A DNA stretch of 64,000 nt from Alcaligenaceae bacterium SAGV5 (GTDB taxonomy: Bacteria; Pseudomonadota; Gammaproteobacteria; Burkholderiales; Burkholderiaceae_B). The stretch covers positions 558,001 through 622,000 of the forward strand of contig SPDP01000003.1 of the NCBI GenBank assembly GCA_009360345.1, read 5' to 3'. Under the pieces are notes generated by a model. It was not told the origin of the DNA and did no database searches. It saw nothing but the letters and a program-made list of their open reading frames with translations. The translations under genes were made by a program, and so were the position numbers. Positions 25,323 to 33,477 of the stretch are shown here, piece by piece (position 1 is the stretch's first letter; every line of letters begins with the position of its first letter).

Positions 25323-27494
25323 TCAGGCCGTGGCGGCCACGGGGGCCGGCGTGCCGTGGGTTTCGATCCCGGCGCGGATGCAGTCTTGCGGCAGGTCCAG
25401 CGCCCAGCCCGCGGCCACGGCCGCGAGGACGCTTTCGATCGGCAGGCCCGGCTGTTCGGTCAGGCAGGGCACGCAGGCCAGGGGAGCCAGGCGAATGTCG
25501 TTCGCGCCGTGGGCCAGCACGATGGCATCGGCGCGCACGAACACCGCGCGCTTGCCGGCGGCAAGGTGTTCGGCGAGGCGGGGCAGTTCGCCGTCGCGCG
25601 CGAATAACACCACGTCGCCGTCGCACAGCCTGGCCATGTCGGCGACCAGGTCGTCGGCGGCGTTCAGCACCGCGCAGCCGCCGGGCAGCACGACGTCGAC
25701 CTGGGTCCGCAGCACGTTGTAGATCTGCTGCGGTTCGACGATGGACAGGTCGGGATGGGTCTGGGCGGGATCCAACCCGGTCACCACGCCGACCTGGCAG
25801 CGGTCGTAGGCCAGGCCCTGCGTCAGGATGGCGCGGGCGCCGTTCTCGATGACGGCCGCCTCCATCATGGGGTTCATCAGCGCGCGCTGTGCCGCGCTCC
25901 AGTCCGCGGGGGCGCGGTCGACCTGCCGGTGGTCGAAGAACAGGCCCTGGCTGGACGCGACGGCCACGCGGCGGCCCGCCAGCCGCAGGAACTGTCCGAT
26001 CAGGTGGGCCACGCCGGTCATGCCGTGGCTGCCCGACACGCCCACCAGCGGGATGCGGCCTTCGCCGCCGTTGGGGAACAGGTGGTCGACGATGGCGCGG
26101 CCCACGGGGCGAGGCTGGCCGTCCGCGGGTTTCAGGTGCATCAGCAGGCCGGGGCCGGCATTGACTTCGACGATGGCGCCGCCTTGCTCCTCGAGCGGCC
26201 GCGAGATGTCCTCGGCCACCAGGTCGACGCCGGCGATGTCCAGGCCGACGATGCGCGCCGCGAGCCGCACGTGCGCCGCGACCGAGGGATGGACCTCGTC
26301 GGTCACGTCGAAGGCGACGTTGCCGTTGCGCTGGATCAGGACTTCTTCGCCAGCGGGCGGGACGGTGTCGCCGTGGTAGCCCTGGCGCGCGAGTTCGATG
26401 CGGGCCGCGGAGTCCAGCGCGACCAGGTTCAGCGGATGTTCTTCGGTGTTGCCGCGCCGCGGGTCCGAATTGAGCTGGCTGGCGATCAGCTGCTGGATCG
26501 TGGCGCGGCCGTCGCCGATGACCGAAGCGGTCTTGCCACGCGCCGCGGCCACCATCCGGTCGCCCACCACCAGCAGGCGGTGTTCGTTGCCGGGCACGCA
26601 GCGCTCGACGATCACCCCGCTGCCTTCGCCGCTGGCCACGCCGAACGCGGTCTCGATGGCCTCGCGCGTGCGCAGGTCCAGGAACACGCCGCGGCCGTGG
26701 TTGCCATCGCTGGGCTTGACCACCACCGGCAGGCCGATCTCTTGCGCGGCTTCCCACGCGTCGTCCTTGCTGTCCACCGCGCGGCCCTGGGGCACGGGTA
26801 CGCCGCAGGCCTGCAGCAGGCTCTTGGTCAGGTCCTTGTCGCAGGCGATGCCTTCGGCCACGGCGCTGGTGCGGTCGGTCTCGGCGGTCCAGATGCGGTG
26901 CTGCGCGGCGCCGTAGCCGAATTGCACCAGGTTGCCCTGGTTGAGACGGATATAGGGGATGCGGCGGTCTTCGGCGGCCTGCACGATGCTGGCGGTGCTG
27001 GGGCCCAGCCAGTATTCGTTGACGAGGTCGCGCAGGGCCTCGATGGCCGCCGGCACGTCGTAGGGCTGGTCTTCGATGGCCGCCATGACGAGATCGCGCG
27101 CGGTGTGGAGCGCGGCGCGCGTGACTTCTTCCTGGTAGGCGCTGACGATCACGCGGTAGACGCCGCGCGTGGAGGTCTCGCGCGCCTTGCCGAAGCCGCC
27201 CGGCAGCCCGGCCAGGTTCTGCAATTCCAGCGTGACGTGTTCGAGGATGTGGCCCGGCCAGGTGCCCTCGCGTACGCGGCGCAGGAACCCGCCGCGCTCG
27301 TCGTAGCTGCAGCGGTGCTCGATCAGGGTCGGCAGCCAGGCTTCCAGCCGCTCGTAGAAACCGGGAATCAGGTTGGACGGAAAGTCCTCGAGCTCCCCGA
27401 TGTCCACCCAGGCCTCGAGGACGGGCGGATAAGTCCACATGCTGGGTCCGCGCAGGGACAGCACATCGAGGAATTCAATGTGTTTGCGTTTCAT
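25323..27494 (-). CDS. cphA2: Second cyanophycin synthetase (CphA2/CphA'-type) with degenerate Mur-ligase site
   Basis: Cyanophycin synthetase homologue of 723 residues, about 150 shorter than CphA. The N-terminal and ATP-grasp domains are complete (VVKPSDGNHGRGV, VIVERCVPGNEHRLLVVG, IVEVNAGPGLLMHL). The Mur-ligase-like domain is truncated and its P-loop reads SGSHGMTG where CphA has AGTNGKTT, so the ATP-binding Lys is lost. Cyanobacterial CphA2 enzymes with an inactive, shortened M domain polymerise ready-made beta-Asp-Arg dipeptides; this protein may do the same or may extend the aspartate chain only. First gene of the pair, divergent from the ABC exporter. Confidence 0.9.
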   Translation of the reverse strand: MKRKHIEFLDVLSLRGPSMWTYPPVLEAWVDIGELEDFPSNLIPGFYERLEAWLPTLIEHRCSYDERGGFLRRVREGTWPGHILEHVTLELQNLAGLPGGFGKARETSTRGVYRVIVSAYQEEVTRAALHTARDLVMAAIEDQPYDVPAAIEALRDLVNEYWLGPSTASIVQAAEDRRIPYIRLNQGNLVQFGYGAAQHRIWTAETDRTSAVAEGIACDKDLTKSLLQACGVPVPQGRAVDSKDDAWEAAQEIGLPVVVKPSDGNHGRGVFLDLRTREAIETAFGVASGEGSGVIVERCVPGNEHRLLVVGDRMVAAARGKTASVIGDGRATIQQLIASQLNSDPRRGNTEEHPLNLVALDSAARIELARQGYHGDTVPPAGEEVLIQRNGNVAFDVTDEVHPSVAAHVRLAARIVGLDIAGVDLVAEDISRPLEEQGGAIVEVNAGPGLLMHLKPADGQPRPVGRAIVDHLFPNGGEGRIPLVGVSGSHGMTGVAHLIGQFLRLAGRRVAVASSQGLFFDHRQVDRAPADWSAAQRALMNPMMEAAVIENGARAILTQGLAYDRCQVGVVTGLDPAQTHPDLSIVEPQQIYNVLRTQVDVVLPGGCAVLNAADDLVADMARLCDGDVVLFARDGELPRLAEHLAAGKRAVFVRADAIVLAHGANDIRLAPLACVPCLTEQPGLPIESVLAAVAAGWALDLPQDCIRAGIETHGTPAPVAATA

Positions 27495-27860
27495 GACGAA
27501 AATGGGTCTGGGGCGGGCGCACGGCGCGGAATGGAAAACCGGGGCGTGCAGGCGGCGCGGGCAGGCTGCGAAGTTGGGACGAAGGTCCGGAGGGCACGAT
27601 GCGAGCTGGGTGTACGCTCTCGGGGCGTACTCGAGTCAATCCGATGACGGTCAGATGAGCGGAAATGTATTGCCCCCTTGCCTGGCAGGCAAGATGGAAT
27701 ACATGGTTTAGGGAATCCCCTAGATGCGGCACTACAACGCATCGGTTTCTCGAACAACGGAAGTTGGTGGGAACTATAATACTTACGTGAGACTGACATA
27801 TTTCCATGAATTATAAATAGTTACAAATACTATGTTGCTTATTTGGGGCACCTCCCGCCG
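27495..27860. promoter_or_regulatory. Divergent promoter region between cphA2 and the ABC exporter (366 bases)
   Basis: No gene. The right third is strikingly AT-rich for this genome. A TATAAT at 27775-27780 is a possible -10 for the exporter, 80 bases before its start, without a clear -35. For cphA2, a minus-strand TTGACT (27639-27634) with CGTACA (27616-27611) at 17-base spacing is a candidate promoter. A 17-bp palindrome (27677-27693) lies between the two. Confidence 0.45.
27677..27693. promoter_or_regulatory. 17-bp palindrome, candidate operator for the cyanophycin genes
   Basis: CTTGCCTGGCAGGCAAG has perfect 8-bp arms around one central base. It lies in the middle of the divergent region, downstream of neither coding sequence and between the two candidate promoters. 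It could bind a dimeric regulator controlling both directions; no regulator gene is encoded within the island. Confidence 0.45.
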
Positions 27861-30137
27861 ATGACTGCCGCGTCTCTTTCGTTGTCCTCCCTGCCCGATG
27901 CCTGGCGTGGCCAGGCGGCCCCGCCGCTGGCCGAGGGCGAAACTGTCTGCGCCTGGCTGGAGTTGGATCTCGATACGGAATTGCGCTATGCCCGGGGCGC
28001 GCTGGTGCTGACCGAAACCCGGCTGCTGGCGGCCTCGGCCGATGCGCCGGGGTGGCGCGACTGGCCGCTGCGCGAGGGCATGCGGCTGGCGTTGTCCGAC
28101 CATGCCGGCGTGGTCGGGGCCGAACTGGTCGACGCCCACGCGCGGCTGGCCATGTGGCGGACGACCATGGCCCACCATGCCGGCGCCGTCCGGCTGGCCG
28201 ACCAGTTCGAGCGCCAACTGGCGGCGCTTACGCAGGGGGGCGTGGCGGCCCGCCTGGCGCCGGCCTGCCCCCGTTGCCATGCGCCGCTGCCGGAAGGCGA
28301 ACAGGATTGCCCGGCGTGCGAGGCGGACGCGCCGCCCGAGGACCGGGGCTGGGCCCTGCTGCGGCTGCGACGGTTCGCGCGCCCCTATCGCGGCAAGCTG
28401 TTGCTGGGTTTCATCCTGACGGTCCTGTCCACCGCCGCCACGCTGGTTCCCCCCTACCTGACCATGCCGCTGATGGACGACGTGCTGATTCCGTTCCAGA
28501 ACGGCAAGCCTATCGATTACCACCTGGCCGCGTTCTACCTGTCCGGGCTGCTGGGCGCGGCGCTGGTGGCCTGGGTGCTGGGCTGGTCGCGCACCTATAT
28601 CCTCGCCTGGGTCAGCGAACGCATCGGGGCCGACCTGCGCACCACCGCCTATGAACACCTGCAGCAGTTGTCGCTGGAGTACTTCGGCGGCAAGCGTACC
28701 GGCGATCTCATGACGCGCGTCGGCAACGAAACCGACCGCATCTGCGTCTTCCTGTCGCTGCACCTGCTGGATTTCGCGACCGACGTATTGATGATCCTGA
28801 TGACGGCGGCCATCCTGATCTCCATCGATCCCTGGCTGGCGCTGGTCACGCTGCTGCCGCTGCCCTTCATCGCCTGGCTCATCCACCTGGTGCGCGACAA
28901 GCTGCGGCACGGGTTCGAGAAGGTGGACCGCAACTGGGCCGAGATCACCAACGTCCTGGCCGACACGATCCCGGGCATCCGGGTGGTGAAGGCCTTCGCC
29001 CAGGAAAAGCGCGAAGTGGCGCGTTTCCGCGAGGCCAACAACCACAACCTGGCGGTCAACGACAAGGTCAATACCGTGTGGTCGATGTTCTCGCCCACGG
29101 TGATCCTGCTGACCGAGGTCGGCCTGCTGGTGGTCTGGATATTCGGCATCTGGCAGATCGCCAACCACCACATCTCGGTGGGCGTGCTGGCCGCGTTCCT
29201 GGCCTACATCAGCCGTTTCTACCTGCGGCTCGATTCCATGAGCCGCATTGTCTCGGTCACGCAGAAGGCGGCGGCGGGCGCCAAGCGCATCTTCGACATC
29301 CTGGACCGGGTCTCCAGCGTGCCCGAACCGGCCCATCCGGTTCCCCTGGGCCGGGTGGAGGGCCGCATCCAGATCCGCGAGGCCACCTTCCGCTACGGCA
29401 CGCGCGCCGTGCTGCGCGGCGTGGACCTGGACATCGCGCCGGGCGAAATGATCGGCCTGGTGGGGCATAGCGGCTCGGGCAAGAGCACGCTGGTCAACCT
29501 GATCTGCCGCTTCTACGATGTCTCGCAGGGGTCGATCAAGGTGGACGGGGTCGATATCCGCGCGCTGTCCATCCCCGGGTACCGGCGCAACATCGGCGTG
29601 GTGCTGCAGGAGCCCTTCCTGTTCTTCGGCACGGTGGCCGAGAACATCGCCTATGGCAAGCCCGAGGCCACGCGCGAGGAAATCATCGCCGCCGCGCGCG
29701 CGGCCCACGCGCACGAGTTCATCCTGCGGCTGCCGCATGGCTACGATTCGCTGGTGGGCGAGCGCGGGCAGGCCCTGTCGGGCGGCGAGCGCCAGCGCAT
29801 CTCCATCGCCCGGGCCTTGCTGATCGACCCGCGCATCCTGATCCTGGACGAGGCCACCTCGTCGGTCGACACCTCGACCGAACAGGAGATCCAGAAGGCT
29901 CTCGACAACCTGGTGCAAGGGCGTACCACCATCGCCGTGGCACACCGGCTCAGCACCTTGCGGCGGGCCGACCGGCTGGTGGTGCTGGATCGTGGCCGCA
30001 TCGTCGAGCAGGGACGCCACGAAGACCTGATCGCCAAGGGCGGCGCCTACTATCGCCTGCACCAGGCGCAGACCCGGCAGCTCGATCCGCCCGGCAGCGA
30101 CAGCACCTGGGACGGCGACGACGAGGAGCAGGCATGA
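27861..30137 (+). CDS. ABC exporter (fused permease-ATPase) with N-terminal zinc-ribbon domain
   Basis: Fused exporter of 758 residues. Residues 1-130 resemble a small beta domain (RGALVLTETRLLAAS, like bacterial PH domains). A zinc ribbon C136-x2-C139...C150-x2-C153 follows. The six-helix ABC transmembrane domain spans about 175-470 and the ATPase about 500-745, with Walker A GHSGSGKST, signature LSGGERQRIS, Walker B ILILDEATS and the H-loop His in AVAHRLST. Export of a lipid, peptide or polymer fragment is likely. Start ATG at 27861; a TTG 18 bases upstream is possible. Overlaps the DUF1854 gene as ATGA. Such transporter/DUF1854 pairs are, from memory, named after cyanophycin gene neighbourhoods. 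Confidence 0.9.
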   Translation: MTAASLSLSSLPDAWRGQAAPPLAEGETVCAWLELDLDTELRYARGALVLTETRLLAASADAPGWRDWPLREGMRLALSDHAGVVGAELVDAHARLAMWRTTMAHHAGAVRLADQFERQLAALTQGGVAARLAPACPRCHAPLPEGEQDCPACEADAPPEDRGWALLRLRRFARPYRGKLLLGFILTVLSTAATLVPPYLTMPLMDDVLIPFQNGKPIDYHLAAFYLSGLLGAALVAWVLGWSRTYILAWVSERIGADLRTTAYEHLQQLSLEYFGGKRTGDLMTRVGNETDRICVFLSLHLLDFATDVLMILMTAAILISIDPWLALVTLLPLPFIAWLIHLVRDKLRHGFEKVDRNWAEITNVLADTIPGIRVVKAFAQEKREVARFREANNHNLAVNDKVNTVWSMFSPTVILLTEVGLLVVWIFGIWQIANHHISVGVLAAFLAYISRFYLRLDSMSRIVSVTQKAAAGAKRIFDILDRVSSVPEPAHPVPLGRVEGRIQIREATFRYGTRAVLRGVDLDIAPGEMIGLVGHSGSGKSTLVNLICRFYDVSQGSIKVDGVDIRALSIPGYRRNIGVVLQEPFLFFGTVAENIAYGKPEATREEIIAAARAAHAHEFILRLPHGYDSLVGERGQALSGGERQRISIARALLIDPRILILDEATSSVDTSTEQEIQKALDNLVQGRTTIAVAHRLSTLRRADRLVVLDRGRIVEQGRHEDLIAKGGAYYRLHQAQTRQLDPPGSDSTWDGDDEEQA

Positions 30138-30601
30138 GCTTTCCCTATACGCTGAGCCGCAACGCCTATGGCCGGCTGATCTGCGCCCCCGCCGACGGCG
30201 GGCCGGCCGAGGAAGTGACGCCCGTGCGCGCCTTCCCCATCGATACCGAATCCGAGGACATCTCGCTGGTCGGCCCGGGCGGGCACGAAGTGGCGTGGAT
30301 CTCCCGCCTGGCGGACCTGCCGCCCGCGGCGCGGGAACTGGTGCGGGAAGAACTCGGGCAGCGGGAATTCATGCCCGAGATCCAGCGCATCGTGCAGGTG
30401 GCGAGCTATGTCACGCCCACGACCTGGACCGTCCGGACCAACCGCGGCGAAGCCCGGCTATGGCTCAAGAGCGAACAGGACATCCGGCGCATTTCCCAGT
30501 CCAAGCTCCTGATCTCGGACGGCCACGGCATTCACTTCCTGATACGCGACCTGGAGCGCCTGGACCGCGCCAGCCGCCGCATCCTGGACCGCTTTCTCTG
30601 A
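30134..30601 (+). CDS. DUF1854-family protein
   Basis: Soluble protein of 155 residues matching the DUF1854 pattern: VRAFPIDTESEDISLVGPGGHE, a central LVREELGQREFMPEIQRI and a C-terminal DGHGIHFLIRDLERLD. No signal or membrane segment and no known activity. The start codon overlaps the exporter's stop (ATGA), so the two are translationally coupled and probably act as one unit, with DUF1854 as a cytosolic accessory or substrate-handling partner. Ends 23 bases before the convergent aminotransferase gene. Confidence 0.85.
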   Translation: MSFPYTLSRNAYGRLICAPADGGPAEEVTPVRAFPIDTESEDISLVGPGGHEVAWISRLADLPPAARELVREELGQREFMPEIQRIVQVASYVTPTTWTVRTNRGEARLWLKSEQDIRRISQSKLLISDGHGIHFLIRDLERLDRASRRILDRFL

Positions 30602-30623
30602 GTTCCGGCGCACCGGCGGCGCG

Positions 30624-31856
30624 TCAGGCCGCCAGGAGCGCGGCCAGGGTTGCGCAGATCGCTTCGAACCGCTCGTCGTCCAGCCAGTGGCTGTTGGTGA
30701 TCGACAACGCGCGCGCCGCGAAATCGCGGGCGTGGGGCACCGGCGCGTCGGCGACGATGGGGCGCAGGTAGCCGTAGTCGGGCAGGGTGTGCACGAACAG
30801 CGGGCCCACGCCCAGTCCCGCGCCCCACAGCCGGTCCAGCGCCCGCTGCCGCGTTTGCGCGTCGGGCAGCAGCAGCATGAAGAACGGCCAGACGCCGTCG
30901 CCGCCGGCGGTGTCCTGCATGACGCGTACCCCGGGCAGGTCTCGTAGCCGTCCCAGGCGGCGCAGGGCACGGTCCCGGGCGTCGTCCAGGAACGCCGGCA
31001 GGCGGCGGGCCGCCCGCGCGCCCACGCCGCGACGCCAGCGGCCGACCCGGTGGATGGGGATGTCGAGTGAGAAATCGTCGCCGGCGGCCCGGACGGGATC
31101 GCCGGCGCGCAAGGCCGCGCGCTGCGGGTTGCCGTAGGCCAGGCGCATGCCGCGCGGCCCGTACAGCAGCGCGTAGGCCAGGAGTTCCAGGCTTCGGCGG
31201 GCTTCCCATCCCGGGCGGCTGCCGACGGCGCGCGCGCTGGTGGCCCGCAATTCGTCGCGCAGCGCGGGATCGCGCGCCAGCAGCAGGCCGCCTTCGTAGA
31301 TGCTCAGGCCCTTGCCCGCGGCCAGGCTGAAGAAGCCGATGTCGCCATCCAGGCCGACGCTGCGTCCGTCGCGGCGGGCGCCCAGCGCTTGCGCCGCGTC
31401 TTCGATGACGGCCGCGCCGCACCGGGCCGCGCAGCGCAGCGCGGCGCTGGTGTCGGCCACGCGGCCGGCGAGGTGGGTGACCACGATGGCCAGCGTATCG
31501 TCGTCGCAGGCCGCCTCGAGCGCGGCCGGGTCGAGGTCGAAATGTCCGGGGGCGAGGTCGCACAGTTTCAGCCGCAGCCCGCAATGGTGGACCGCCAGGG
31601 CCACCAGCGGGCAGGTATAGGCGGGCAGGATGACGGTCTTGCGCGGGCTGCGCCGGGCCAGCGTCAGCAGCGAGACGACCAGGCTGGAGGTGCCGGAGCA
31701 TTCCAGTTGCAGGGCCGGGGTGCCCAGCCAGGACGCGATGCGAGCCTCCAGGTCCGCCGGACCGCCGGGCAGGAGGTCGTTCCAGCGCAGCGGCAGGCCC
31801 GCCGTGGGCGGAATGTCGCGCCCGTGGGCGCCGGCCGCTAGCCTAGGCGTCGGCAC
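30624..31856 (-). CDS. DegT/DnrJ/EryC1-family PLP aminotransferase
   Basis: Protein of 410 residues in the sugar-aminotransferase (ArnB-like) fold. It shows the N-terminal cofactor loop LECSGTSSLVVSLL, VILPAYTCPLVALA, the acidic IEDAAQALGA and the Schiff-base Lys in FFSLAAGKGLSIYEGG. ArnB-type members aminate keto-sugars, but no sugar-nucleotide enzyme is nearby, so the substrate is open. A GTG start at 31856 overlaps the preceding transporter gene by 14 bases, and no good ATG exists near. Last gene of the seven-gene minus-strand operon. Confidence 0.85.
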   Translation of the reverse strand: MPTPRLAAGAHGRDIPPTAGLPLRWNDLLPGGPADLEARIASWLGTPALQLECSGTSSLVVSLLTLARRSPRKTVILPAYTCPLVALAVHHCGLRLKLCDLAPGHFDLDPAALEAACDDDTLAIVVTHLAGRVADTSAALRCAARCGAAVIEDAAQALGARRDGRSVGLDGDIGFFSLAAGKGLSIYEGGLLLARDPALRDELRATSARAVGSRPGWEARRSLELLAYALLYGPRGMRLAYGNPQRAALRAGDPVRAAGDDFSLDIPIHRVGRWRRGVGARAARRLPAFLDDARDRALRRLGRLRDLPGVRVMQDTAGGDGVWPFFMLLLPDAQTRQRALDRLWGAGLGVGPLFVHTLPDYGYLRPIVADAPVPHARDFAARALSITNSHWLDDERFEAICATLAALLAA

Positions 31857-32253
31857 GGCCGGACTCCGGGTGGAGGCGCCGCGATTCGCCGGCCTCGCCG
31901 AAGGCCAGGCAGACGATGCCGCCGATGATCAGCAGCGCGCCCAGCATCTGGTTGGTGGTGATGTGTTCGTCGAACAGCCAGACCGACACCAGCATGACGG
32001 TCACGACTTCGAGGTGGGAGGCGGCGAAGGCCGGGCCGATGGGCGCGCGCTTGAGCAGCGACATCCAGGTGAAGAACGCGCCGATGTAGCCGACGAAGGC
32101 GCCGTAGATCCACGGCTGGCCGAACACCCGCGCCAGCCATTCCAGGTCGGCCGCCAGCGGCATCGCATGGTTGGCGGCGTACTTGAAGCTGATCTGCGCC
32201 AGCGTGTCGAAGGCCATCAGCAGGCCGAAGCCGATCAGGTAGAAGCGGCGCAT
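31843..32253 (-). CDS. Small EamA/SMR-type transporter subunit A
   Basis: Membrane protein of 136 residues with four helices (about 8-26, 45-66, 72-92, 98-118), the layout of SMR or ArnE/ArnF proteins. ATG at 32253 shares a base with the stop of its partner; a GTG one codon earlier is possible. Lying next to a second four-helix protein suggests a heterodimer, like ArnE/ArnF, which flips an aminoarabinose lipid. The adjoining DegT aminotransferase strengthens that analogy, but the substrate is unknown. Confidence 0.8.
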   Translation of the reverse strand: MRRFYLIGFGLLMAFDTLAQISFKYAANHAMPLAADLEWLARVFGQPWIYGAFVGYIGAFFTWMSLLKRAPIGPAFAASHLEVVTVMLVSVWLFDEHITTNQMLGALLIIGGIVCLAFGEAGESRRLHPESGRADA

Positions 32254-32609
32254 CACGGTATCCCCACGACCGCCACGCCGGCGGCGATCAGCGCGATGCC
32301 GGCCACCCGCAGCGGCGTCAGGTGTTCGTTGAACAGGAAGCGGCCGGCGATCATGATGGCGACGATATTGATCGAGCCCAGCAGCACGCCCTCGGACAGC
32401 GGCACCAGCGACAGGAAGGCCAGCCAGACGACGAACTCCAGGATATAGCAGGCGATCCCTATCCAGATCCAGGGGCGCCGCCCCAGTTCGCGCCAGTAGC
32501 GCAGGCCGCGGCCTTCGGCCGGCGTGGTGGCGGCCGCCTTGAAGGCAAGCTGGCCGCCGGTGTCCACCAGTACGTTCAGGGCCCAGAGCAGGGCGACGAG
32601 CGGCGTCAT
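32253..32609 (-). CDS. Small EamA/SMR-type transporter subunit B
   Basis: Membrane protein of 118 residues, four predicted helices (MTPLVALLWALNVLVDTGGQ to VAGIALIAAGVAVVGIP). Its ATG overlaps the hydrolase stop as ATGA and its stop overlaps subunit A's start. Probably pairs with subunit A to move a small amphipathic or lipid-linked molecule across the inner membrane. Confidence 0.8.
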   Translation of the reverse strand: MTPLVALLWALNVLVDTGGQLAFKAAATTPAEGRGLRYWRELGRRPWIWIGIACYILEFVVWLAFLSLVPLSEGVLLGSINIVAIMIAGRFLFNEHLTPLRVAGIALIAAGVAVVGIP

Positions 32610-33451
32610 CGCGCCGCCGCCCGGGGTGCGGCGTCTTCGCGCCGCGCCGCGATCTCGGAGAAGAATTCCGCCGACTCGCGGATGACCTCGCGGCGTTCGC
32701 GGTCCACCGTGATCATGTGGTAGCTGTCGTGCAGCAGCACCAGCTTGGCGGGGCCGCTGACGCGGTTCATGACCAGGCGCGCGTTGCCGACGCTGGCCAT
32801 GTCGTCCTCGGCGGCGTGCATGACCAGGCAGGGCGCGCGTACCTGGGGCAGTTGGCGGCGCACCGTGGCCGAGAGGTCGATGAGCTCGGCCAGGGAGGAC
32901 CAGGGGTTGCCGGGCAGGCCGGCGTCGGCGCTGTCGCCGCCCAGCATGCTGGAGGACACCGCCGCGCGCAGCCGTTCGTCCTTCAGGCCGTAGGGCGGCT
33001 CTTCGTCGAAGGTCTTGTCCTGGAACAGGTTGAAGCGCTTGAACCAGGGCAGCAGGAACGACAGGCGCCAGTACCAGGGAATGTTCCAGCCGTCGTAGCG
33101 GAAGGTCGCGCCGTAGACGCCCACGCCGGCGATGTCGTCGGGCCGGTCGGCCGCGGCCTTCAGGGCCAGCACCGCGCCCATCGACAGGCCGGCGACGAAG
33201 CAATGGTCGACGTCGCGGCGCAGCCGGTCCACGCCTTCCAGCACGCTGGCGTACCAGTCCTTCCAGCCGGTGCGCACGAGGTCGTCGACGTCGCCGCAGT
33301 GGCCCGCCAGCTGCATGCCGTAGACCGTGAAACCGGCCCGGTGCAGGCCTTTGCCCACGGTACGCATTTCATTGGGGGTGCCGGTCAGGCCATGAATGAG
33401 CAGCACGCCCGCGCGGCCGCCTTCGAAATAGAAATCCGCAGATTTGATCAT
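32606..33451 (-). CDS. Alpha/beta hydrolase (carboxylesterase/lysophospholipase-like)
   Basis: Cytosolic hydrolase of 281 residues. It has the oxyanion loop LLIHGLTGTPNEM, nucleophile Ser in AGLSMGAVLAL, acid Asp in HAAEDDMAS and catalytic His in HDSYHMITVD. The order and lengths fit Est30-type carboxylesterases and acylglycerol lipases. Within the operon it may release or trim an acylated or esterified product. Coupled to the transporter genes downstream by an ATGA overlap. Confidence 0.88.
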   Translation of the reverse strand: MIKSADFYFEGGRAGVLLIHGLTGTPNEMRTVGKGLHRAGFTVYGMQLAGHCGDVDDLVRTGWKDWYASVLEGVDRLRRDVDHCFVAGLSMGAVLALKAAADRPDDIAGVGVYGATFRYDGWNIPWYWRLSFLLPWFKRFNLFQDKTFDEEPPYGLKDERLRAAVSSSMLGGDSADAGLPGNPWSSLAELIDLSATVRRQLPQVRAPCLVMHAAEDDMASVGNARLVMNRVSGPAKLVLLHDSYHMITVDRERREVIRESAEFFSEIAARREDAAPRAAAR

Positions 33452-33477
33452 GAGGTGAAGAATGGACCGCCCGGGGT

